Notes: generated by a model from the letters alone, not told the origin. Positions 1-6,852 are shown, numbered from the stretch's first letter. The stretch: 15,110 nt of DNA from Deltaproteobacteria bacterium (GCA_003647435.1 QMMV01000010.1:1-15110), one strand, 5' to 3'. Made by a program: numbers and translations.

Positions 1-71
1 CTCAGACAGAGAGCCAGTCTCCAATCGGATGGCCTGTCCGCAATAATATTTTCAAAAATCTAAACTGATAC
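1..71 (+). repeat. Partial copy of hairpin-type intergenic repeat
   Basis: The first 71 bases are the near-perfect reverse complement of 4503-4570, and 1-41 are also a direct copy (2 mismatches) of 4568-4608. The shared core reads GTCTCCAATCGGATGGCC and runs to about base 41. It is followed by an AT-rich tail that ends near CTAAACTGATAC. The partner arm of the hairpin presumably lies upstream, outside the window. With the copy at 4503-4645 it forms an inverted pair around the HDAC and liv genes. What is seen is the repeat; mobility is not shown. Confidence 0.8.
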
Positions 72-85
72 AAAAGGGCAAGATT

Positions 86-208
86 GTGGCAAAACGTAAA
101 AAAAGAAAGAAGCTAAAAGAGAGTAAAAAGAAAGGCTTTTTCAAGAGATTTATCGAGCGCCTGGCTCAGGCCAACAGGGAAAGTGGTGGCCGGATCTGTC
201 CAACCTGA
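86..208 (+). CDS. Small basic hypothetical protein (40 aa)
   Basis: This short reading frame starts at GTG and stops at TGA 206-208. It encodes a 40-residue, strongly basic peptide that starts MAKRKKRKKLKESKKKGFF and continues into an amphipathic stretch (KRFIERLAQANRE) before a short Gly/Cys-containing tail. About a third of the residues are Lys or Arg, which is not what random frame read-through usually gives. A purine-rich AAAAGGGCAAG lies just upstream of the GTG. It sits between the repeat at 1-71 and the HDAC gene, on the same strand as the latter. I recall similar short Lys-rich conserved hypothetical proteins in Desulfobacterota but cannot verify it here. The function is unknown; nucleic-acid or membrane contact would be a guess from charge alone. 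Confidence 0.5.
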   Translation: MAKRKKRKKLKESKKKGFFKRFIERLAQANRESGGRICPT

Positions 209-212
209 ACTA

Positions 213-254
213 TCAGGCCTGGAGGTGCCGGTAGGCACTAAGACAAAAGCCTGA
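213..254 (+). other. Possible small RNA structure ahead of HDAC gene
   Basis: An outer stem TCAGGC (213-218) / GCCTGA (249-254) encloses an inner hairpin GTGCC (225-229) / GGCAC (234-238) with a 4-nt loop. It lies between the small ORF and the HDAC start. No T-tract follows, so it is not a terminator, and it matches no riboswitch consensus I know. It may be chance structure. Confidence 0.2.
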
Positions 255-301
255 AGCCCTGGGCGAAAAGCAGAAAAAAACAGGATTTCCGGAGACACTC
301 T

Positions 302-1354
302 ATGCCGTCAAAGACTGGGATCGTTCGTCACCACCTCTACGAAGAACACCTTGCTGGTTTTCCCCATGTCGAGAGCCCGGAACGCCTGAAAGTCGTATAT
401 GACATGCTGGAGGAGCCCGACATGGCAGGGAGATTTTTAACTGTCTCTCCCCGTCCCGCCACCCCGGATGAGCTCGCCTATATCCATAGCAAGAGCTATA
501 TTGAGAGAGTCGCTGATACAGATGGCAAGCCTCATGTGTCGCTTGATCCAGACACCCAGACCACGGCACTATCCTTTCAAGCGGCAAAGCTGGCAGTCGG
601 CGGGGTCTTTTCCCTCGTTGACAGGATCTTTGATGGCACAATAGCGAATGGTTTTGCCCTGGTAAGGCCACCGGGGCATCACGCGGAAAAGGACCGAGCC
701 ATGGGATTTTGTCTTTTCAATAATGTGGCTCTTGCTGCCCGATATGCCATCAACACCTATTCTTTGAAAAGAATCCTTATTGTGGACTGGGATCTGCACC
801 ACGGCAATGCCACACAAAACAGCTTTTACTCCGATCCCGGGGTGCTCTACTTTTCTACCCACCAGTTTCCATACTATCCAGGAAGTGGTAGCCTGACAGA
901 GATAGGCGCCGGAAGTGGGACGGGTTTTACCGTAAATGTTCCGCTGCGACCAGGCCACGGAGATGCCGATTTTTTCCAGATCTTCAAACAAATTCTTTTT
1001 CCCATAGGATGCGCCTTTAAGCCTGAACTCATCCTTGTCTCTGCTGGATTTGACACATATGCAGGCGATCCCCTCGGAGGGATGCAGGTCACACCACGTG
1101 GCTATGCAGCCATGACGCGCATCGTGATGGATCTTGCCAGAAGGTATTGTTCCGATAAACTCGCCGTCACACTGGAGGGTGGGTACAACCTGGAAGGATT
1201 GCGGGAATCAATCAGGGCTGTCCTGCAGGAACTTTCAAGCGATAGCATCCTGGGAAGGACAGATTTAGAGTTCCTTGAAAAAGGCCGTGGCCCTGCAATA
1301 ATAGAAGAAGTGACCCGGGTGCAAAGACCTTACTGGCCGTGCCTGAAGGAGTAA
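302..1354 (+). CDS. Histone deacetylase family protein (class II/AcuC-like)
   Basis: This is a zinc-dependent deacetylase of the arginase/HDAC fold, 350 aa and so a full single domain. The family hallmarks are all present: RPPGHHAE at 122-129 (catalytic His126-His127), GFCLFNNVALA at 135-145, DWDLHHGNATQ at 162-172, SAGFD at 247-251 and LEGGYNLEGL at 291-300. The expected Zn ligands are Asp164, His166 and Asp251, and Tyr295 is the transition-state tyrosine, so the enzyme should be active. Bacterial members deacetylate acetyl-lysine proteins such as acetyl-CoA synthetase, or acetylpolyamines; the substrate cannot be told from sequence. A GGAG at 291-294 sits 7 nt before the ATG. The gene converges on livM with 4 nt between the stop codons and no terminator in between. 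No signal peptide is visible, so it is cytoplasmic. Confidence 0.93.
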   Translation: MPSKTGIVRHHLYEEHLAGFPHVESPERLKVVYDMLEEPDMAGRFLTVSPRPATPDELAYIHSKSYIERVADTDGKPHVSLDPDTQTTALSFQAAKLAVGGVFSLVDRIFDGTIANGFALVRPPGHHAEKDRAMGFCLFNNVALAARYAINTYSLKRILIVDWDLHHGNATQNSFYSDPGVLYFSTHQFPYYPGSGSLTEIGAGSGTGFTVNVPLRPGHGDADFFQIFKQILFPIGCAFKPELILVSAGFDTYAGDPLGGMQVTPRGYAAMTRIVMDLARRYCSDKLAVTLEGGYNLEGLRESIRAVLQELSSDSILGRTDLEFLEKGRGPAIIEEVTRVQRPYWPCLKE

Positions 1355-1358
1355 AGAA

Positions 1359-2345
1359 CTACCTTGCCCGGATACTTTTTAGCCTTTTGGGTATGCTCAC
1401 GAGCCCGTGGGGGAGGAAAATAACAATTACCAATACAATAACCCCGTAAACCATCACCTCGGCTTCTTCAAAATACTGGAGCCATTCGTAGCTCAAGAGT
1501 GTAACCAGGGCTGCGCCGAAAATGGCTCCCCAGAGACTGTGCATCCCGCCCAGGATGATCATGATCAAGAACTTGATAGAGACCAAGAGGTCAAAGCTGG
1601 CAGGGTTGATAAAATTAAGATAATGGGCATACAGACTCCCCGCAACAGATGTGAGCACCGCGGAAAAAACAAAAACATAGATCTTATACCTGGCAACGTT
1701 TACCCCTATGGCGCTCGCGGCCAACTCGCTGCCGTGTATCGACCGGAGCGCCCTGCCCACCCTCGAACGAATGATATTCAGGCAAAACAATAACACCAAG
1801 AAGACCACGCTCCAGACAAGATAGTAGTATTTTACTTCTGAATCAACAGCATGGCCCATGATGCTGATGCCGGGGATAAACGCGAGCCCATCAGGCCCCC
1901 CCGTGTATGTTGCAGTCTCATTGAAAATAATGGTGATGATAATACAAAAGGCCATGGTTGCCATGGCAAGGTAGTGGCCCTTGAGCTTCAGGGATGGACC
2001 CCCTATCAGCAAGGCAACCGTTGCCGAGGCCGCCACCCCCAGCATGAGGCACGGCCATGGATTCACCCCGTATCTGGTTGTCATCACACCCGAAACATAG
2101 GCCCCAATCCCGAAAAACGAGGCATGACCAAGAGAAATCTGGCCTGCGTAGCCGGTAAGCAAACACAATGCCATCGTGATGATGCTGTAAATTCCCACGT
2201 ACACCATGACATCCATGTAATTGGCCAGCATCGGTATCCATTTGCCAAGCAAGGGAAGTAAAAAGATGCACAAGCCGAATCCTGTCAGATGGGAAAAGTC
2301 TTTATTCATCCACTGCTTCACTTTCTTATTGTCAAAAACGATCAA
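1359..2345 (-). CDS. livM: Branched-chain amino acid-type ABC transporter permease LivM
   Basis: This is an inner-membrane permease of the LivM/LivH family (328 aa) with about nine to ten hydrophobic segments. The family motif GYAGQISLGHASFFGIGAY sits at roughly residues 65-83. It would form the heterodimeric channel with LivH and receive solute from LivK. The frame opens with TTG at 2345, overlapping the livH stop (TTGA), with AGGAAG just upstream, which suggests translational coupling. An ATG at 2309 (residue 13) is an alternative start with a weaker Shine-Dalgarno. In the common livKHMGF order the ATPase genes livG and livF would follow, but here the gene meets the convergent HDAC gene. 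The ATPases must therefore be encoded elsewhere or the system is incomplete. Family members also carry urea, amides and aromatic acids, so the substrate is open. Confidence 0.92.
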   Translation of the reverse strand: MIVFDNKKVKQWMNKDFSHLTGFGLCIFLLPLLGKWIPMLANYMDVMVYVGIYSIITMALCLLTGYAGQISLGHASFFGIGAYVSGVMTTRYGVNPWPCLMLGVAASATVALLIGGPSLKLKGHYLAMATMAFCIIITIIFNETATYTGGPDGLAFIPGISIMGHAVDSEVKYYYLVWSVVFLVLLFCLNIIRSRVGRALRSIHGSELAASAIGVNVARYKIYVFVFSAVLTSVAGSLYAHYLNFINPASFDLLVSIKFLIMIILGGMHSLWGAIFGAALVTLLSYEWLQYFEEAEVMVYGVIVLVIVIFLPHGLVSIPKRLKSIRAR

Positions 2346-3244
2346 AACTTCCTGATCTTGCTCACTTCCGCACTTCCCAATAAACCGCTTGGTTTCACAA
2401 ATAGAATAAGAAGTAATGCCAGAAGGGCAAAAACATCTTTATATCCGGAGGAGATAAGACCCGCTCCAAGTGATTCTATAAGACCGATCAGAATACCGCC
2501 GAGTACGGCTCCCGGAAAGTTCCCTATGCCCCCAACGGCACAGGCCGAAAACCCTTTCACTGCAAGCATGGCACCCCGGTCATATTCCATAAGAGAGATT
2601 GGTGTTATGACAATTCCTCCGATGGCACCGATAGCCGCGCTCAGGGCAAAGGAAATAAGGATCATGTATTTGACATTAATTCCCACCAGGCTTGATGCAC
2701 TTGGGTTTACCGCACAGGCCCTCAGTGCCTTACCCATAATAGTGCGGTCAAAGAAGATTGTAAGCACGATTACTACCGCGACGAGAAATCCAAGAACCCA
2801 GAGACTCTGAGGCTGAATCGCAGCACCAAGAAAAGTGATAGGATTCCGGCCGGAAAACGGGGGGAGATCAAAAGGGTTTTTGCCCCAGATGAACATGGCG
2901 GCCCCCCGGATAAAGAACGAGGCCCCGATGGTAGCAATAACCATTGAAAGGACAGTGGGTTTGCGAATGGGCCTGATCGCTATTCGATCGAGAAGGATGC
3001 CCACTGCCATGACAACTGAAATTGTGAGAGGGAGGGAAAACAGGACAGGTAATTTCAGGGTTACCCGGAAAAAGACCATGACAAGGCCGCCGAGCATGAC
3101 AAATTCACCTTGAGCGAAATTGATAGCCTCGGTAACATTGTAAATAATATTAAAACCGATGGCCACCATGGCATAGATACTGCCAATGGTGACCCCGGTT
3201 ATGATATATTGTAAGAGTTGACTTGCAAGAGTCATGTGTTCCAT
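2342..3244 (-). CDS. livH: Branched-chain amino acid-type ABC transporter permease LivH
   Basis: This inner-membrane permease has 300 aa, the normal LivH length. The N-terminus GVTIGSIYAMVAIGFNIIYN and the motif EAINFAQGEFVMLGG (about residues 39-53) are diagnostic, and most of the rest is alternating hydrophobic helices. Two ATGs are possible, at 3244 and at 3235 (residue 4), and neither has a convincing Shine-Dalgarno. Expression probably relies on coupling to livK, whose stop is 20 nt upstream. It overlaps livM by 4 nt. It would pair with LivM to pass the LivK-bound solute; no ATPase subunit is encoded in the window. Confidence 0.92.
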   Translation of the reverse strand: MEHMTLASQLLQYIITGVTIGSIYAMVAIGFNIIYNVTEAINFAQGEFVMLGGLVMVFFRVTLKLPVLFSLPLTISVVMAVGILLDRIAIRPIRKPTVLSMVIATIGASFFIRGAAMFIWGKNPFDLPPFSGRNPITFLGAAIQPQSLWVLGFLVAVVIVLTIFFDRTIMGKALRACAVNPSASSLVGINVKYMILISFALSAAIGAIGGIVITPISLMEYDRGAMLAVKGFSACAVGGIGNFPGAVLGGILIGLIESLGAGLISSGYKDVFALLALLLILFVKPSGLLGSAEVSKIRKF

Positions 3245-3264
3245 GGCGTTGTGTTATGCTGCTG

Positions 3265-4455
3265 TCAATCTGCCAGCGCCCAGTCTCCTTTTTTCACAAC
3301 GACCATTCGAAAGGCCTCTTTGCTCAAACCGTTATGGTCCTTTGGCGAAAAGTTGAATACCCCGTGTTGCCCCACGAATCCCCTGATATTTTCAAGATAA
3401 TCTCTGATTTTCGCCTTGTCCGGCCCAACAGCCTTCAGTGCCTTGACGACCAGAGAAAGGGCATCCCAGGCGTGGCCGCCGAACGATGAGACGGGTTCGT
3501 TGTACTTTTCTGTATAAGCCTTGACATAGGCCATGGTTACCTGCTTTTGCGGGTGATTAGCTGGAAGGATTTCAGCAATATTACAGGCGCCCAAGGGGCA
3601 GTATATTCCTTCAGCCGCACCTGCTGCGAGCTTGATGTTTTTCCGGCTTCCAAATCCATGGCTCTGGTACATCTTAATATTGGTCATTCCTAATTCTTTC
3701 CAGTTTCTCACCACAACCACCTGAGTGGGACCGATAGACCAGTTCACGATAGCTTGCGGGGACATCCCCTTGATTTTTGTGAGCTGGGCAGTCATGTCGG
3801 TGTCTTTTGGGCCATACTTTTCATCCGCCACAATGGTCATGCCGTATCTGGGAGCAAGTCGGAGCAACTCGCTCCGGCCACTGGCTCCATAGCCCGTGTT
3901 TACAGACGTGATCGCGATCCTTGAAATGCCATGCTTCTTCATATGAGTATAAATGGCCTCAACAGCCATGCTGTCACTTTGAGGTGTCTTGAATACCCAT
4001 TTCCACTGTTCGCCTGTCTTCGGATTCTTCGTGACAATCTTATAACTTGCCGCACATGACACATTCGGTATCTTGCTCTTTTGCACCACTGGAATCACAG
4101 ACAAAGAGAGCCCGCTGAGCGACGGCCCAATAATGGCACAAACCTTATCCCTGTTTATCAACTTTCTAACCGCGATTACACATTGTGTAGAATCCCCCTT
4201 ATCATCGTAGATGATGAGTTTGAGAGGATGCCCGTTAATTCCCCCTTTTTTATTGATCTCTTCCTGGAGCAGAAGGGCGGTTTTCTTCTCAGGGTCGCCT
4301 AAAAATGAGGCTCTGCCGGTTACCGAGAACACCGCCCCCACCTTGTATGCTTGTGCGGCATGGGCACTCACAACCGGTGACAGCATCAACGTTACCGTCA
4401 CCGCCGCCGCTATCAGGCTGGCGATACCTTTACCGATACTTGGTCTTGTCTTCAT
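3265..4455 (-). CDS. livK: ABC transporter periplasmic solute-binding protein LivK-like
   Basis: This is a type I periplasmic binding protein of the LivK/Peripla_BP_6 family, about 396 aa. It has a clear Sec signal peptide: n-region MKTRPSIGKG, a hydrophobic stretch ending near MLSPVV, and an AHA-type cleavage site. The mature part begins AYKVGAVFSVTGRASFLGDP, typical of the ligand-binding first lobe. I chose ATG 4455 rather than the ATG at 4464, because AAAAGGAGG (4473-4465) directly abuts the latter and sits 9 nt from the former. It is first in the livK-livH-livM set. Homologs bind branched-chain amino acids, amides or aromatic acids. The nearby phenylacetate-CoA ligase makes an aryl acid plausible, but this is inference. 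A large hairpin repeat lies immediately upstream. Confidence 0.9.
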   Translation of the reverse strand: MKTRPSIGKGIASLIAAAVTVTLMLSPVVSAHAAQAYKVGAVFSVTGRASFLGDPEKKTALLLQEEINKKGGINGHPLKLIIYDDKGDSTQCVIAVRKLINRDKVCAIIGPSLSGLSLSVIPVVQKSKIPNVSCAASYKIVTKNPKTGEQWKWVFKTPQSDSMAVEAIYTHMKKHGISRIAITSVNTGYGASGRSELLRLAPRYGMTIVADEKYGPKDTDMTAQLTKIKGMSPQAIVNWSIGPTQVVVVRNWKELGMTNIKMYQSHGFGSRKNIKLAAGAAEGIYCPLGACNIAEILPANHPQKQVTMAYVKAYTEKYNEPVSSFGGHAWDALSLVVKALKAVGPDKAKIRDYLENIRGFVGQHGVFNFSPKDHNGLSKEAFRMVVVKKGDWALAD

Positions 4456-4464
4456 GTTGGCCAT

Positions 4465-4473
4465 CCTCCTTTT
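4465..4473 (-). promoter_or_regulatory. Ribosome binding site that sets the livK start
   Basis: AAAAGGAGG on the minus strand lies 0 nt from the ATG at 4464 and 9 nt from the ATG at 4455. Only the second spacing is workable, so the protein starts MKTRPSIG rather than MANMKTR. Confidence 0.75.
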
Positions 4474-4502
4474 GTGAAGTTTTGATAGGGATTTGGGTTT
4501 TT

Positions 4503-4645
4503 GGTATCAGTTTAGCTTTTTGAAAATATTATTGCGGACAGGCCATCCGATTGGAGACCGTCTCAAACTCGGACAGTGAGCCAGTCTCCAATCGGATGGC
4601 CTGTCCGCTCCGTATGTCTGTTTTTTAAAAGAGCTAAAGTGTTAC
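4503..4645. repeat. Hairpin repeat with 25-bp arms (MITE-like)
   Basis: Perfect 25-nt inverted arms at 4534-4558 and 4584-4608 (core GGCCATCCGATTGGAGAC) enclose a 25-nt loop. The outer ends also match each other in inverse: GTATCAGTTTAGCT at 4504-4517 against AGCTAAAGTGTTAC at 4632-4645, 12 of 14 positions. This gives a roughly 140-bp palindromic element with imperfect terminal inverted repeats and no coding capacity. The left half, 4503-4570, recurs inverted at 1-71. It sits just upstream of livK and could act as terminator, transcript stabiliser or miniature transposable element. I found no clear target-site duplication. Confidence 0.75.
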
Positions 4646-4676
4646 GGTTTTTGAAAACATCCGGGTCTATTTTTAA
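4618..4676 (+). repeat. AT-rich dispersed intergenic repeat, copy 1
   Basis: It contains AGCTAAAGTGTTACGG (4632-4647) followed by GGTTTTTGAAAACATCCGGG and TCTATTTTT. The same blocks, in permuted order, occur at 11535-11585, and inverted at 12194-12253. It overlaps the right end of the hairpin element at 4503-4645. A degenerate further copy (GAGCTGAAGTATTGCCGG, then TTTTCAGAAAAC) lies at about 4823-4855. It is non-coding. Confidence 0.65.
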
Positions 4677-4716
4677 CCCGAATTTCACAAGTGTACGTGG
4701 AGAAGGTGCCCCGTCC

Positions 4717-4789
4717 TGTCATTGGAAGGGACAGCGAGACAATCTCTCGGTGACGGGATTGCTTCATCGCTTCGTTCCCCGCAATGACA
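4717..4789. repeat. Palindromic intergenic repeat (CAATGACA type)
   Basis: Terminal inverted repeats TGTCATTG (4717-4724) and CAATGACA (4782-4789) enclose an inner pair CAATC (4740-4744) / GATTG (4757-4761). The segment ATTGCTTCATCGCTTCGTTC resembles a palindrome I have seen many times in Desulfobacterota and related genomes; this is recollection, not a search. Together with the neighbouring repeats it fills the 404-bp gap between livK and the ACT gene, in which I see no gene. Confidence 0.6.
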
Positions 4790-4868
4790 TTTTGAGACCT
4801 TTGCGAAATTCGGGTTTCAAGCGAGCTGAAGTATTGCCGGTTTTCAGAAAACACATTTAAGGCTTAGA

Positions 4869-5300
4869 CTACAGCGTGTAGACAGTTTTTCCCTCCAGCA
4901 CTTTGATACCGTTTTCCTTCAAAAGGCTGATTGCAGCATCAGTATCATCGAAACGGAAAATAATTACTGCATTCTTGCCGGTGTGCTGGACAAAGGCGTA
5001 CATATATTCTACATTTATATTTTGCCTGCTTAAAACCTCCAGGACGCGGTTCAATCCACCCGGCCTGTCTTCCACCTCTACGGCAACCACATTGGTCTTT
5101 CCGACTGTAAAACCGTGTTTCTTCAAGGCCGCCTTGGCCTTGTCGTTATCACTTACGATAAGGCGCAGGATCCCAAAATCAGATGTATCGGCCAAAGAAA
5201 GCGCCCGGATATTGACACCGGCCTCCCCAATCACACGCGTCACTTCAGCCAACCTGCCTGCCTTGTTTTCGAGAAATATGGATATCTGTTCTACTCGCAT
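4869..5300 (-). CDS. Tandem ACT-domain protein
   Basis: This 143-aa protein is made only of two ACT domains, about residues 2-68 and 71-142. The first opens VEQISIFLENKAGRLAEVTR with the Gly-centred ligand-binding turn, and the second opens VVAVEVEDRPGGLNRVLEVL. ACT domains bind amino acids and usually regulate enzymes of amino acid metabolism; no catalytic part is attached here. GGAGGG lies 4 nt before the ATG. The gene lies 29 nt downstream of the phenylacetate-CoA ligase gene on the same strand, so the two are very probably co-transcribed. This pairing is familiar in anaerobic bacteria and archaea, where such ACT proteins accompany arylacetate-CoA ligases. A plausible role is sensing an aromatic amino acid to tune the ligase, but this is inferred. 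Confidence 0.9.
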   Translation of the reverse strand: MRVEQISIFLENKAGRLAEVTRVIGEAGVNIRALSLADTSDFGILRLIVSDNDKAKAALKKHGFTVGKTNVVAVEVEDRPGGLNRVLEVLSRQNINVEYMYAFVQHTGKNAVIIFRFDDTDAAISLLKENGIKVLEGKTVYTL

Positions 5301-5329
5301 GACACCCTCCTTCCATCCGGGATTGCGGA

Positions 5330-6631
5330 TTATAGTTTGCGTTTGTCTATTACCCTCCTGGCTTTCCCCTCGCTGCGCTGGATGCTCCTCGGCTCTACAA
5401 GACGCACCTTACATGATACACCAAGCATGTCTTTTATATCCTTCTCAATATTTCTTTCCATGTTTTGAAGATCCTTAACCGCATCGGAAAATATTTCTTC
5501 GCTTATCTCAACCTCTACTTCCAACGTATCCATGTGTTCCTTGCGGTCAACAATTAACTGATAATAAGGAGATACGTCCTTTCTCGCCATCAGCACGCTT
5601 TCAATCTGAGTTGGAAATACATTCACACCCCGAATAATCAACATATCATCAGATCGTCCTGTGATACGCCCCATACGAACGAGTGTCCTCCCACACCTGC
5701 AGGGTTCTCGATAGAGCACAGAAAGGTCGCGGGTGCGGTATCGAATAAGCGGTACGGCCTCTTTGGTCAATGTAGTAAAAACCAGTTCTCCGGGCTCACC
5801 GTAGGGCAGAGGATCACCCGTTTCCGGGTCTATGATTTCCGGAATGAAATGATCCTCAAAGATGTGGAGTCCGTGCTTGGCCTCAGCACATTCAATCGCC
5901 ACGCCAGGTCCCATCACCTCGCTTAGACCATAGATATCAACCGCATCAAGCCCCAACTCTTCTTCGATTTCCTTTCGCATATTTTCAGTCCACGGTTCGG
6001 CGCCAAAAACTCCTACCCTGAATTTGAGGTTCCTGAAATCTATTCCTTCTTCGCGTGCTACTTCACCCAGGCGAAGGGCATAAGAAGGTGTGCATGTGAG
6101 GACGGTGGCGCCAAAATCTTTCATTAACATGACTTGCCGTTTGGTATTGCCACCGGAAACCGGAACGACTGAAGCGCCCAGTCGTTCTACGCCGTAGTGG
6201 AAGCCGAGTCCCCCCGTAAAGAGACCATATCCATAAGCATTATGAACAATGTCTCCCTTGTGGGTGCCTGCAGCCGCCAGAGTGCGAGCCATAAGCTCCG
6301 CCCATGTGTCGATATCTCGCCGGGTATAACCGACCACGGTCGGCTTGCCAGTAGTGCCGGAAGAGGCGTGAATACGGACCACATTTTCCATCGGGGTTGC
6401 AAACATCCCGAAGGGATAGTTGTCCCTCAAATCCTCCTTCGTGGTGAAAGGAAGCTTATGTATATCCTCAAGCGTTTTGATATTGTCGGGCTTCACTCCC
6501 TTCTCATCAAAGGCTTTCTTATAAAAAGGGACTGTGACATAAACCCTTTCTACAAGATGCTGAAGCCTTTTTAGCTGAAGGGCTTCGAGCGCCTCACGCG
6601 GCAACGTTTCAAACTCTTCATCGTATATCAT
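5330..6631 (-). CDS. paaK: Phenylacetate-CoA ligase (AMP-forming)
   Basis: This adenylate-forming enzyme (433 aa, full family length) makes arylacetyl-CoA from an aryl acid, ATP and CoA. It has the N-terminal PaaK signature (LQLKRLQHLVERVYVTVPFY, about 18-37), the P-loop SSGTTGKP at 90-97, YGLSE at 234-238, YRTRDLS at 298-304, hinge GRITGRSDDMLIIRG at 321-335, and a C-terminal domain with Lys423 in SEGKARR, the likely adenylation lysine. CRCG at 311-314 is common in the family. AAAGGGGG sits 10 nt before the ATG. It is the first gene after a leader with a Phe-rich peptide and attenuator hairpins, and is followed by the ACT gene. The substrate could be phenylacetate or indole/hydroxyphenyl analogues. 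The usual reading is catabolic, but the leader suggests a phenylalanine salvage role. Confidence 0.9.
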   Translation of the reverse strand: MIYDEEFETLPREALEALQLKRLQHLVERVYVTVPFYKKAFDEKGVKPDNIKTLEDIHKLPFTTKEDLRDNYPFGMFATPMENVVRIHASSGTTGKPTVVGYTRRDIDTWAELMARTLAAAGTHKGDIVHNAYGYGLFTGGLGFHYGVERLGASVVPVSGGNTKRQVMLMKDFGATVLTCTPSYALRLGEVAREEGIDFRNLKFRVGVFGAEPWTENMRKEIEEELGLDAVDIYGLSEVMGPGVAIECAEAKHGLHIFEDHFIPEIIDPETGDPLPYGEPGELVFTTLTKEAVPLIRYRTRDLSVLYREPCRCGRTLVRMGRITGRSDDMLIIRGVNVFPTQIESVLMARKDVSPYYQLIVDRKEHMDTLEVEVEISEEIFSDAVKDLQNMERNIEKDIKDMLGVSCKVRLVEPRSIQRSEGKARRVIDKRKL

Positions 6632-6659
6632 CGCTCATATACCCCCTTTAAAAGATTTG

Positions 6660-6688
6660 ATTTTACATAAGATCTGGCTGCACATCAA
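6660..6688 (-). promoter_or_regulatory. Possible second promoter close to paaK
   Basis: On the minus strand TTGATG (6688-6683), a 17-nt spacer and TAAAAT (6665-6660, 5 of 6 consensus) lie downstream of both leader hairpins and about 30 nt before the paaK ATG. If active it would give attenuator-independent basal expression. The -35 match is only 4 of 6. Confidence 0.4.
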
Positions 6689-6703
6689 GGCAGGCTCTTT
6701 CCT

Positions 6704-6743
6704 AAAAAATGCAAAAGGCCATGGAGTCTCACCTCATGGCCTT
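6704..6743 (-). terminator. Second terminator-like hairpin in paaK leader
   Basis: On the minus strand AAGGCCATG (6743-6735) pairs with CATGGCCTT (6723-6715), a 9-bp stem with an 11-nt loop. It is followed by a broken T-tract (TT, then GCA, then six Ts at 6709-6704). It comes after the attenuator terminator and before paaK. It could be a second termination point or a pause/stability element. The interruption of the T-tract lowers confidence. Confidence 0.45.
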
Positions 6744-6763
6744 CATGTAGTAAATCATTATAT

Positions 6764-6802
6764 AAAAAAACCATGGGGCACTTGAAAGCCTACCCATGGT
6801 CT
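6764..6802 (-). terminator. Attenuator terminator hairpin (B:C) of paaK leader
   Basis: On the minus strand ACCATGGG (6800-6793) pairs perfectly with CCCATGGT (6777-6770), with two weaker outer pairs, and runs into seven consecutive Ts (6770-6764). Five of the eight pairs are G-C. The upstream arm is also part of arm B of the longer hairpin with 6852-6831, so the two folds exclude each other, as in amino acid attenuators. Confidence 0.7.
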
Positions 6803-6852
6803 GTATCTGCCGGGTGAGCGAGGATCCTACACAGACCCATGGGCAGGCTTCC
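6784..6852 (-). promoter_or_regulatory. Antiterminator hairpin (A:B) of paaK leader
   Basis: On the minus strand arm A (6852-6831, containing AGCCTGCCCATGGGTCTGT) pairs with arm B (6804-6784, containing ACAGACCATGGGTAGGCT). This gives about 21 pairs with one bulged G (6838) and two G-U wobbles. Arm A is the last third of the leader-peptide reading frame and ends 1 nt before the stop codon. A ribosome finishing the peptide would cover arm A and leave B for the terminator, whereas a ribosome stalled on the Phe codons would leave most of A free to capture B. Confidence 0.7.

Noticed and set aside
213..254. Terminator before the HDAC gene
   Set aside because: The small stems are not followed by a T-tract, so only a low-confidence structure is listed.
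1407..2810. Long plus-strand frames opposite livM and livH
   Set aside because: They are antisense to genes with clear permease motifs, encode low-complexity Pro/Arg/His-rich sequence without recognisable domains, and lack ribosome binding sites.
4642..4860. Frames on both strands in the livK-ACT gap
   Set aside because: They are read through palindromic and dispersed repeats, which explains their openness; no domain or start signal was seen.
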